A stretch of DNA of 64,000 nt from an uncultured Paracoccaceae bacterium. GTDB taxonomy: Bacteria > Pseudomonadota > Alphaproteobacteria > Rhodobacterales > Rhodobacteraceae. A program made the position numbers and the translations under genes. The stretch lies in assembly GCA_937146765.1 (NCBI GenBank), contig CAKZRP010000038.1:29879-93878 (forward strand). The letters run 5' to 3'. Below, one piece after another: positions 35,494-43,065 of this stretch (the stretch's first letter is position 1; the number at the start of each line of letters is the position of its first letter). The notes below the pieces were generated by a model that saw nothing but the letters and a program-made list of their open reading frames with translations, did not search any database and was not told the DNA's origin.

Positions 35494-36939
35494 TCAGGGC
35501 GAGAGCGGTGCCAGCGCCCGCGGGTCGGCGGCCTTCAGAAGCGGCTGGTCCGGTTCGCCGATATTGTCGCGGATGATATTGCCGCGGCCCCGGTCGACCA
35601 GCACCGCCGGGCCGGACTTGTTGCGGAACACGCAGTCGGAGATGAGATTGCCGCGGGTGTCGCCGATCAGCTCGACCCCGTTCACGAAGCTGCAGGCCAT
35701 GATGCGGTTGTGCGAGGGAATGTAATCGGTGTTCTCGATCACCAGGTCGCGCTGCAGCTGGTCGCTGCCCATGCTATGGGCGAGCGAACAGCCGAAGAAC
35801 AGGTTGGAGGTGGCGCCCTGCAGATGCACGCCGGGCACCTGGTAGTCGCGGCCGATCCAGCCATGCACCTTGCCGAGGAAGCGGCAGCGCCGGGTGCTGC
35901 GCCCCCAGCGCATCGCCTGCCAGCGATAGGCCTCGATCTGGCAGGTCTCGGGAAAGACGATATTGTTGCAGGCGCTGTCGGTCAGCCGCTCCTCGAAGAC
36001 GAAATCGAGATCGACCACCGGGGTCTCGCGGCCGGGATCGGAATCGCCGCCCTTGACGAAGCGGATGTCGCAGAGACTGTCCCACCATTGCCGCCCCCGG
36101 ATCCCGGTGCCGACAAAGTCATAGGCATGGATGTTGCGCAGGTTGGTGCGGTCGGCACAGGTGAGCGAGAACAGGTTCTGCCGGTCGCGGCCATTGCCGA
36201 GGATGCCGAAATTCTCGAAGTCGACAAAGCGCACGTGGCGCTTGCCATAGGCGCTGGTGTCGCCCTGCACCCGGAAGAGGAACTCCTCGAAGGGACCATC
36301 GAGGACAAAGCGGGTCAGCTCGGGCCCGTCGCCGAGGATGCGGATATTGCCCAGATCCTCGGGCTGGTCGTAATGCAGCACCGGCTGGCGCAGCCGGTAG
36401 TCGCCGGCGGGAAAATAGAGCACCGCCGCCCGCAGCCGTCGAAAGCAGCGCACCGCGGTCTCGATCGCCGCGCTGTCATCGCGGCGGCCATCGCCGGCGG
36501 CGCCGAACTGGCGCACGTTGAGATGGCTGCTGGTCGGCACCAGGCTCCACCAGTCACCGGCGGCACTCTGGAAACTGTCCTTGAAGAGCTGGCTGGCATG
36601 GCGCCGGTAGAGGCCGCCGCCGCCATCGCCCAGATGGTGAAAGCCGAGGCTCTGCACCAGGTCGCCGGTGACCCGCTGCTCGCCGCGCAGCAGGCTCTGG
36701 AAGGTCAGGATGGTGTCCAGCCCGCCGGGATTGGGGGCCGGTTGCGGCCCCGTCGAAGTCCCCGTCGAGGTCCCGGTCGCGGCGCTGGCGCGCGCCGCCG
36801 CCGCACCGCCCAGAAGCAGCGTGGCAAGCGAGGCCGCGCGCAGGAAACGGCGCTTGCTGCGGAACTCCGGCGAGGAGGGGGTTGCTGGCGATGATGTGTC
36901 GGACACCCGTCTTGCTCCGTGGCGATTGGGTTCAGTCAT
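35494..36939 (-). CDS. Tat-exported right-handed beta-helix protein (pectate-lyase-3-like)
   Basis: This protein has 481 residues. The N-terminus carries a twin-arginine signal, SKRRFLRAASLATLLLGGAAAARASA, near residues 28-53, so folding before export is likely. The mature part opens like the pectate_lyase_3 family (NVRQFGAAGDGRRDDSAAIETAV), followed by a beta-helix with many N-x-I/F rungs (NISDCVFRNKSG, IENTDYIPSHNRIMACSFVNG). Such proteins are polysaccharide lyases or epimerases in many EPS clusters, often trimming the polymer in the periplasm. The ATG at 36939 is chosen because the longer frame adds only an Arg/Pro-rich tract. It lies 54 bases after a sulfotransferase gene in the same direction. 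Confidence 0.85.
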   Translation of the reverse strand: MTEPNRHGARRVSDTSSPATPSSPEFRSKRRFLRAASLATLLLGGAAAARASAATGTSTGTSTGPQPAPNPGGLDTILTFQSLLRGEQRVTGDLVQSLGFHHLGDGGGGLYRRHASQLFKDSFQSAAGDWWSLVPTSSHLNVRQFGAAGDGRRDDSAAIETAVRCFRRLRAAVLYFPAGDYRLRQPVLHYDQPEDLGNIRILGDGPELTRFVLDGPFEEFLFRVQGDTSAYGKRHVRFVDFENFGILGNGRDRQNLFSLTCADRTNLRNIHAYDFVGTGIRGRQWWDSLCDIRFVKGGDSDPGRETPVVDLDFVFEERLTDSACNNIVFPETCQIEAYRWQAMRWGRSTRRCRFLGKVHGWIGRDYQVPGVHLQGATSNLFFGCSLAHSMGSDQLQRDLVIENTDYIPSHNRIMACSFVNGVELIGDTRGNLISDCVFRNKSGPAVLVDRGRGNIIRDNIGEPDQPLLKAADPRALAPLSP

Positions 36940-36994
36940 CGAAGAGGCCCGCACCCGGGGACTGTGCCGCAGGGGCCGGCGCCGTCCCCGGGGC

Positions 36995-37654
36995 TCAGCG
37001 CGGCACGTAATTGGCCTCGCGGTCATAGGAGAGTTTCACAAAATCCTCCGCATAGGCGCGGCGCACGAAGTCATTGCCGAGGGCGATGTCGCGGGCGCCG
37101 GGGGCCGGGCGCTTGTGCGACTTGTTCGCCCTGGGCAGGCCGGTGTCGGGCAGGTCCCAGTCGCGGCAGAGCTGGGAGAACTCCTCCTGGATGTTCTCAA
37201 AGCGCAGGATCCGCAGCCGGTCGCGCGACTGGCCTTCCACATAGGTATATTGCGGGCGCATGTGCGAATTGAGGTCCTTGAGCTTGGCGATCGGGTTCTC
37301 GCTCAGATAGACCAGCGCGCGCACCGACAGCAGGGTGCTGAAGGGAAACCGCGAGGGTGGCGGCAGGCGGCGGTATTTCCACTCGCTCCAGAACCGCGCA
37401 TAGGGGTCGCGCACCACGGTGAAGGCGCGCCAGTCCTCGGGCAGCGGACCGCCGAAATAGTATTTCTCGTACATCTCCAGCGTGCAGTGCTGGTTGCCGC
37501 GCTCCAGATGCGAGGCCTTGTCGTTCTTGAAGATGCCGAGGGCCGGAATGTCGCATTCCTCCAATCCGCGCAGCTGGCGGAAATATTCTTCCACCGACGT
37601 GCCGGCGGCCTTGGGAATATGAACGAAGAGAATGCGGTTCTTCAGGTCGATCAT
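36995..37654 (-). CDS. Sulfotransferase (family 2 type)
   Basis: This 219-residue cytosolic sulfotransferase has the PAPS 5'-phosphosulfate loop at residues 9-19 (LFVHIPKAAGTSVEE) and the 3'-phosphate-binding element in TVVRDPYARFWSEWKY near 96-111. These are the two motifs of the carbohydrate sulfotransferase family (PF03567 type). GAGG lies 7 bases before the ATG at 37654. It sits directly upstream of the beta-helix gene and so probably decorates the same polymer. With the sulfotransferase-like gene at 22367, it argues for a sulfated exopolysaccharide. No PAPS-synthesis (cysDN/cysC) gene is in the window. Confidence 0.9.
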   Translation of the reverse strand: MIDLKNRILFVHIPKAAGTSVEEYFRQLRGLEECDIPALGIFKNDKASHLERGNQHCTLEMYEKYYFGGPLPEDWRAFTVVRDPYARFWSEWKYRRLPPPSRFPFSTLLSVRALVYLSENPIAKLKDLNSHMRPQYTYVEGQSRDRLRILRFENIQEEFSQLCRDWDLPDTGLPRANKSHKRPAPGARDIALGNDFVRRAYAEDFVKLSYDREANYVPR

Positions 37655-38284
37655 GACAATACCTCAAAAAATCTGCTTTGGCGGGGTCGGGATGGTAAGA
37701 TCATGATTCTTCAATGACTCTTGCACGGTATGGCGGCGGAACCAGGCGGTGCAAAGGAAAATACAAGCCCGTCCCAGCTTTCGGCCGCGCCGGATCCGCT
37801 GGTCTGCCCCCTTGCCCCCGGCTGTCTCCGAAAGGTGTTTTCTGCAGCCGCAACTTGGCAGAACTGAAGGGTTAACGTCAACATGCCACATGGTTTGTCC
37901 GGGCCCCGAAGGGGGCTGCGCGGCTGATTGGTGCCGGTTTTGCCGGGAATTTCGCCGCAATGCAGCAATGGCGGGCGCCGAAGGGCCGGGTCAGGCGCGA
38001 CAGCTCCGGCGAATCCATACGGTTTCGCCTCTGATTCCAAAGGCTCAGCCGACGGCAGGCGGCAGGTGCCGGGCGGCGGATTGCGCAACAATCCGGCTGA
38101 TCCGGGCACTCTGTTCACGGGTTTTTTGCCGCCCCGGCGCGGTCAGCCTTGATTTTAGGCAAATGCCATCAGGCTTTGCGGGGCACCGGCGGGGGGCACC
38201 GCAGGTGACCGTAAAACCTACCACCGGCCAGATAAGCATGTTACTAGGGGGCAGACTTTTTTAGTTATCAACCTGGTGTCAACA
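37655..38284. other. Divergent intergenic region (630 bases)
   Basis: This region separates the sulfotransferase gene (minus) from the chain-length/co-polymerase gene (plus) and must hold both promoters. Several short open frames cross it but lack a ribosome site and family character. A CTAG-containing TTACTAGGGG lies at 38241-38250, with an AT-rich run around 38257-38270 close to the downstream start. I cannot call exact promoters. Confidence 0.5.
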
Positions 38285-40390
38285 ATGCGATATTTCGACC
38301 CGGCGGCCATTGTTTCTTCGGGCGCCTCCACCCCTTCCGCAACCGGATCCTTCAGCCTCATGTCGCTTTGGCGGATCCTGTGGAGCTGCAAATGGCGCAT
38401 CGCTCTGACCATGTTCTGCTTCATGCTGCTGGGCTTTGTGATGACCGGCGCGGGCGAGCGGACCTATACCGCCGAGAGCCTGCTGATCCTCGAAGACAAT
38501 TCCGCCTCGCTCAGCACCGCGCTCACCCGCGATGACAGCGCCTATGCCAACCCCACCACCGCGGTGGAGGTCTTCGGCTCCCGCCCGGTAATCGAGGAAG
38601 TGGTGGAGCGGCTGGCGCTGGACCAGGATCCGGAGTTCAACCCCTTCCTGCCCGGCGCCCAGGTCGAACCCTCGCCGATGGCCAAGCTGATGGATGCGAT
38701 CTGGACCCGCCTCTTCGGCCCGCGCAAGGATGAGGCGCCGGTGACCGAACTGCCGGCCGGCTACATGCAGCAGGAAGTGGTGGCCCGGGTGCAGGACAGC
38801 CTGCGTTTCCTGGTGATGCCGCAGACCTCGCTGATCCATGTGCAGGCGACCACCTTCGATCCCGACAAATCCGCCCAGCTCGCCAATGCGGTGGCCGAGG
38901 CCTTCCTCAATGACGCGCTGCGCTCGCGGCTGGATTCCGTGGACCGGGTGGTGGCCCAGCTTGGCGACCGTCTGGTGAACCTGCGGCAGGATTTCCGCGA
39001 GAAGGAACAGGCGCTGCAGGCCTTCAAGAATGAATCCGAGATCGTCGATCCGGCGGCGCTGCGCTCGATGGCGGCCGAGGTGACCCGGCTGCGCGACCGT
39101 CGCGAGATGCTGGCACAGGATCTCGAGGCGGCGATGCAACTGGAAAACGACGTGAAGGCGCTGGACTCCCTCGGGGCCGAGGCGCGGGCCGCCCGCATCG
39201 CCCAGACCCCGGAGCTGCAGGCGCTGCGCGCCGCCGTTGGCCCCGCCACCGGCAGCATGCTGGCCGAGGCGCGGATGCGGCGGCAGCGGGTGGAGGAACA
39301 ATCCGCCAAGCTCTCCGCCTCGATCACCGCGCTTGAGGACCGGGTGGCGCTGCACAGCGAGCGGCTGCTGCATTTCGGCCAGCTGGAACGGGAAATGGAA
39401 GCCAGCGGCGAGATCTACGAATTCTCCCAGCGCCGCCTCAACGAGCTCTCGGTGCAGGCGGATGTGGAAACCGGCGGCGGCCGCATCGTCTTCTCGGCGC
39501 ATCCGCCGCAGACCGGCAACAGCCGGGGCCGGCTGCGCACCATGCTGATCCTGGGCTTTCTGGGGCTGATCGTCTCGGTGACCTGGATCCTGATCCGGGA
39601 GGCCAACAACCAGACCCTGCGCAGTGCCGCCGATCTCAAGGCGCTGCTGCCCAAGACCCGCATCGTGGCGCTGCCGCGGGTACCGGTCAAGGGCCTGCCC
39701 TGGAAGCGGCAGGTCGATCTGGGTCAGCTGCTGACCACCCGTCCCACCGAGTTTTCCAAGGGCATCCGTCGGCTGCGCACCACGCTTTTGACCGGGGCGG
39801 CGGAGAAGCCGATCGCGGTGCATGTGGCCTCCGACCTGGTGGGACCGGGCAAGAGCCTGGTCACCCTGGCGCTGGCCCGCAGCCTCTCCTTCGTCGACAA
39901 GAAGGTGCTGATCATCATCGCCGACGAGCGGTCGGCGGCGGTGATGCGCCTGCTGCAGGGCTCGCCGGTGCAGAACGGGCTCGAGAATGTGCTGATCGGC
40001 GGCGAGGATCTGGACAGCACCATCATCCGCCAGCAGCAGCTGGGCGTCGACCTCCTGGTCAATACCCAGGACAGCCGGACCCCGGCGGACCTGCTGGAGC
40101 TCGACAGTTTCCCGCTGCTGCTGCAGGCGGCGCTGGAGCGCTATGACATCGTGCTGATCGACACCGCGCCGCTGCTGGCGGCCCCGGACGGGCTGCAGGT
40201 GGCGCGCCATGTGGACAAGACGCTGTTTGTCGCCGGCTGCAACCTCTCCAGCTCCGGCAGCCTCGAGACCAGCCTCGGCGACCTGCTGCCCAAGGGCCCC
40301 GGCGCCCAGGATGTGGTGGTGTTCTACGGGGCCGAAGCCGATCCGCAGCAGAAGGCGGAGCGCTACAGCCAGAAGCTCGGGGTGATGTGA
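38285..40390 (+). CDS. Wzc/ExoP-like polysaccharide co-polymerase with degenerate kinase domain
   Basis: This ~701-residue inner-membrane protein has an N-terminal Wzz domain with a transmembrane helix (IALTMFCFMLLGFVMTGAG), a long periplasmic coiled-coil region (about 220-360; QDFREKEQALQAFKNESE, LRDRREMLAQDLEAAMQLEND), and a second helix (LRTMLILGFLGLIVSVTWIL). The C-terminal P-loop domain differs from the BY-kinase norm. The Walker A loop reads SDLVGPGKSL, the A' box IIIADERSAAV lacks the usual D-x-D, only Walker B (IVLIDTAPLL) is standard, and the tail has no tyrosine cluster. It probably controls chain length without phosphorylation-based regulation. A GTG at 38276 is an alternative start. 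Confidence 0.88.
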   Translation: MRYFDPAAIVSSGASTPSATGSFSLMSLWRILWSCKWRIALTMFCFMLLGFVMTGAGERTYTAESLLILEDNSASLSTALTRDDSAYANPTTAVEVFGSRPVIEEVVERLALDQDPEFNPFLPGAQVEPSPMAKLMDAIWTRLFGPRKDEAPVTELPAGYMQQEVVARVQDSLRFLVMPQTSLIHVQATTFDPDKSAQLANAVAEAFLNDALRSRLDSVDRVVAQLGDRLVNLRQDFREKEQALQAFKNESEIVDPAALRSMAAEVTRLRDRREMLAQDLEAAMQLENDVKALDSLGAEARAARIAQTPELQALRAAVGPATGSMLAEARMRRQRVEEQSAKLSASITALEDRVALHSERLLHFGQLEREMEASGEIYEFSQRRLNELSVQADVETGGGRIVFSAHPPQTGNSRGRLRTMLILGFLGLIVSVTWILIREANNQTLRSAADLKALLPKTRIVALPRVPVKGLPWKRQVDLGQLLTTRPTEFSKGIRRLRTTLLTGAAEKPIAVHVASDLVGPGKSLVTLALARSLSFVDKKVLIIIADERSAAVMRLLQGSPVQNGLENVLIGGEDLDSTIIRQQQLGVDLLVNTQDSRTPADLLELDSFPLLLQAALERYDIVLIDTAPLLAAPDGLQVARHVDKTLFVAGCNLSSSGSLETSLGDLLPKGPGAQDVVVFYGAEADPQQKAERYSQKLGVM

Positions 40391-40394
40391 TCCC

Positions 40395-40430
40395 GGGCGC
40401 GGACCCGGGGCACTGCCCGGGTCCGCGCCC
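40395..40430. terminator. 15-bp perfect inverted repeat between convergent genes
   Basis: GGGCGCGGACCCGGG at 40395-40409 pairs perfectly with CCCGGGTCCGCGCCC at 40416-40430 around a 6-base loop. It lies between the co-polymerase stop (40390) and the stop of the minus-strand gene at 40446. The stem is very stable and position-symmetric, so a bidirectional terminator is likely even without a T-run. Confidence 0.75.
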
Positions 40431-40445
40431 CCTATCCGACCCGGC

Positions 40446-41654
40446 TCATCCGGTCTTGCCGCTGAGGGCGAGGCGGCTGGCGGTTTCCTGCATCAGCTGG
40501 AAGAACCGCGGGATGTAATAGATCCATTGCCGGTTCCTCGGCAGCGGCATCTGCACATATTGCTTCAACGTCGGCCGGAAGATGCTGCGCCACCAATTGC
40601 GCCGGGCGCGGGCAATCAGCTCCGGCCGCGCCTGCCAGTCGAACATGAATTCGCCGCCCTTCAGGGGCAGGCTGATCTTCTTTTCCAGCCGCAGATCACC
40701 CGGCAGGTTGCGGATGGCGAGGTCGAGAAAGGCCTTGCCGCGCGCCCGTTCAGGCCCGTTGTCCCAGGGCGCGGATGCCGACATCAGCGCCCTGAGTTCC
40801 AGCCCCGCCTCCACCGTGCCGCGCTGGCCCAGCCGGTCGGCGAGGGCGAGGGTGGCCTCGGGATCAAAGCGCGGTGCGGCGCAGATCGCGTCGAGATCGC
40901 TCAGCCAGTGCAGCCGCGACCAGGTGTGGCGCGCGTGATGGTGGCAGAGGTAGTTGAACAGGAAGGCCGGCGCCATGGTCTGGAAGCTCTCGCCGCCCAG
41001 GGCAAAGGTCTCGGCCTCGGCAAAGACATCCGCCACCGGGAAGATGCCGGAATGCTTGTCGAGCTTCTGTTGCAGGTCAAAGACCGTGCCCTCGGGCGCC
41101 AGCAGCGAGACGTCGCCGCTCAGCCGCAGCACCGCATCGATGTCCTGCGGGCTGGTCATCGCCCGCATCCGGGTGTCGGGGGAAATCAGCTGGTAGCCCT
41201 CGGCCAGAGCCTGGTCCACCACCCGGCGCAGGCTGCCGGGGGGCACCAGCACGTCGATGTCGCGGCTCGGGCGCAGGCCGAGGTCAGGGTAATACTGCGC
41301 GGCAAGGTTGATCCCCTTGAAGAAGATCGCCGGCACCCCGGCAGGACGCAGGCAGCGGCTCAGGAACTGGCGCTGGCTGGCCACCAGCTTCATGTTGCGC
41401 AGCGCCGTCTGGGTGGCGGCCTGATGCATCATCATCCGGATCTCCGGCGCGATCTCGGGCGGGTCGAGCCGCGCCACATGGCGCTGCATCAGCGGCAGGG
41501 AAAAATTGCGTTGCGCGCTGCGGGCAAAGCCCTCCCAATCGCCGATACGGGCGATCAGCTGCCGGGCCAGGGCGGTATCCTCGTCGCCGAGCGTGGTCTG
41601 GGCCAGAAGGATCTGCAGCCGCACCTCTGCGGTCTGGGCGGTCAAATCGACCAT
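40446..41654 (-). CDS. Nucleotidyltransferase-family protein (NTP_transf_5/PF14907 type)
   Basis: This 402-residue protein has the pol-beta-type nucleotidyltransferase signature in IFFKGINLAAQYYPDLGLRPSRDIDVLVPPGSL (K-G-x-x-L, then S-R-D-I-D as the metal-binding Asp pair). Later it has LFNYLCHHHARHTWSRLHWLSDLDAI, a histidine-rich helix seen in the family. Members are common in exopolysaccharide and lasso/other RiPP clusters; their substrate is mostly unknown. The ATG at 41654 has AGGA 7 bases upstream. It lies just past the convergent terminator and 80 bases downstream of the GT4 gene in the same direction. Confidence 0.8.
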   Translation of the reverse strand: MVDLTAQTAEVRLQILLAQTTLGDEDTALARQLIARIGDWEGFARSAQRNFSLPLMQRHVARLDPPEIAPEIRMMMHQAATQTALRNMKLVASQRQFLSRCLRPAGVPAIFFKGINLAAQYYPDLGLRPSRDIDVLVPPGSLRRVVDQALAEGYQLISPDTRMRAMTSPQDIDAVLRLSGDVSLLAPEGTVFDLQQKLDKHSGIFPVADVFAEAETFALGGESFQTMAPAFLFNYLCHHHARHTWSRLHWLSDLDAICAAPRFDPEATLALADRLGQRGTVEAGLELRALMSASAPWDNGPERARGKAFLDLAIRNLPGDLRLEKKISLPLKGGEFMFDWQARPELIARARRNWWRSIFRPTLKQYVQMPLPRNRQWIYYIPRFFQLMQETASRLALSGKTG

Positions 41655-41734
41655 GGGAACATCCTGAATTCGCGTGGGTCTGACCCGGATCCCCAAGGGA
41701 CCGCGGGCCGGTCAGCCGGCACTCCTGCGCCTGC

Positions 41735-42925
41735 CTAGCCCCCTTTGGCGGGATAGGCGGTGTGCGACGGCAGCGCTTCGGCCTGCGTCAATGAACGATG
41801 GTAGAGGTCGAGGGTCGCGGCGACCATCGCGCCGATGGAGCGCTGTCGCGCCAGATCGGCGGTGGCGGCGCAGAAGGCACGATGCAGCTCCGGCGCCCCG
41901 GCCAGCCGGGCCAGCGCCGCGCCATAGGCCTCGGCCGGTGCCTCGGCCGGCAGCACATATCCGGTGCGCCCCTCCTCCACGGTCTCCTCCGCGCCGCCCA
42001 CCGGGGCGGTCACCAGCGGCACATGCGCCTGCAGCGCCTCGAGGAAACTATAGGCCAGCGCCTCGTAGCGGCTGGTGATGCAGAGCGTGTCGAGCCCGTA
42101 GACCAGCGCCGGCGCATCGCACCAGCCGAGAAAGCGGATCGGCAGCCCCTCGGCCTGGGCGCGCACCGCCTCCATCAGCGGGCCGTCCCCCATCATCACC
42201 CCCCGGATATTGGGGGCCTGGCGGGCGGCGGCGCGGAGGGCCTCGACAAAGAGCTGCGGGTTCTTCTGATCCACCATGCGGCCGACAAAGCCGACCGCAA
42301 ACTCCTCGGGGCCGAGGCCGATCTCCGCCCGCGCCCGCGCCCGGTCGGCACCGGGCACCGGATCGGCGCCATTGGGGATGCAGGTGACCTGCCCGGGCCG
42401 CAGGCCGAGGGCGATCGCATGGGCGCGTTCGGCCTGGCTGACCGCGATGATCGGATCGCCGCGCAGCGCCAGCAGCCGCTCGATGCCGCCGTAGATCCGG
42501 TAGCCGCGGCGCGAGATCGCCGGATCCATCGTGCGCAGCGCATGGGGCGTATAGAGCCGCGCGCCGGGCAGGCGGCGCGGCAGCAGCCGGGTCAGCGCCC
42601 CGGCCTTGGAACTATGGGCATGCAGGATGTCGAAGGGCCCCCCCGCCTGCAGCAGCCGGCTCAGCGCCCTGAGCCCGGCCCAATCGTGCAGCCCGACGCT
42701 GCGCTGCAGATCGACGGTGACCTGGCGCACCCCTTCGAGCCCGAAGAGACGGGCCTTGAAACTCTCGTCCGCCCGCACCGGCGACCAGACCACGGTCACC
42801 GCATGACCGCGCGCCACAAGCCCCTCGGCCAGATCCAGCACATGGCGTCCCGAGCCGCCGCCCGAAGTCTCCAGGATCAGCGCAATCTTCAATATCCGCC
42901 CCATGGAAGCCTCTGAAAATGACAT
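41735..42925 (-). CDS. GT4-family glycosyltransferase
   Basis: This 396-residue GT-B enzyme has an N-terminal acceptor domain opening LILETSGGGSGRHVLDLAEGL (the glycine-rich loop) with DILHAHSSKAGALTRL, and a C-terminal donor domain with FVGRMVDQKNPQLFVEAL, VMMGDGPL, RFLGWCD and the E-x7-E motif in ITSRYEALAYSFLEALQAHVPLV. Family members use nucleotide sugars with retention, typically to build repeat units. Both 42925 and 42904 are credible ATG starts with purine-rich sites (GGAGAG and AGAGG). It is a cytosolic or membrane-associated enzyme with no signal peptide, oriented like the nucleotidyltransferase. Confidence 0.92.
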   Translation of the reverse strand: MSFSEASMGRILKIALILETSGGGSGRHVLDLAEGLVARGHAVTVVWSPVRADESFKARLFGLEGVRQVTVDLQRSVGLHDWAGLRALSRLLQAGGPFDILHAHSSKAGALTRLLPRRLPGARLYTPHALRTMDPAISRRGYRIYGGIERLLALRGDPIIAVSQAERAHAIALGLRPGQVTCIPNGADPVPGADRARARAEIGLGPEEFAVGFVGRMVDQKNPQLFVEALRAAARQAPNIRGVMMGDGPLMEAVRAQAEGLPIRFLGWCDAPALVYGLDTLCITSRYEALAYSFLEALQAHVPLVTAPVGGAEETVEEGRTGYVLPAEAPAEAYGAALARLAGAPELHRAFCAATADLARQRSIGAMVAATLDLYHRSLTQAEALPSHTAYPAKGG

Positions 42926-42995
42926 AAAAACAACTCTCCGGCAGGCTAGCACAGCAGCGCCCCGCCGCAAACCCTTTCCCGGCGCACCGGGGGTG

Positions 42996-43017
42996 CCGGA
43001 GCCCCTGGGGGCTCCGG
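42996..43017. terminator. 10-bp inverted repeat after the sugar-dehydrogenase/RTX gene
   Basis: CCGGAGCCCC at 42996-43005 and GGGGCTCCGG at 43008-43017 form a stem with a tiny loop (effectively 4 bases if the inner pair opens). It lies between the stop of the 43066 gene and the start region of the GT4 gene, both on the minus strand. There is no T-run. Confidence 0.5.
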
Positions 43018-43065
43018 TCGCATGACGAATGGGCAGGCAAGCGGGCCCGCGCCCCGGGGCTGCCC

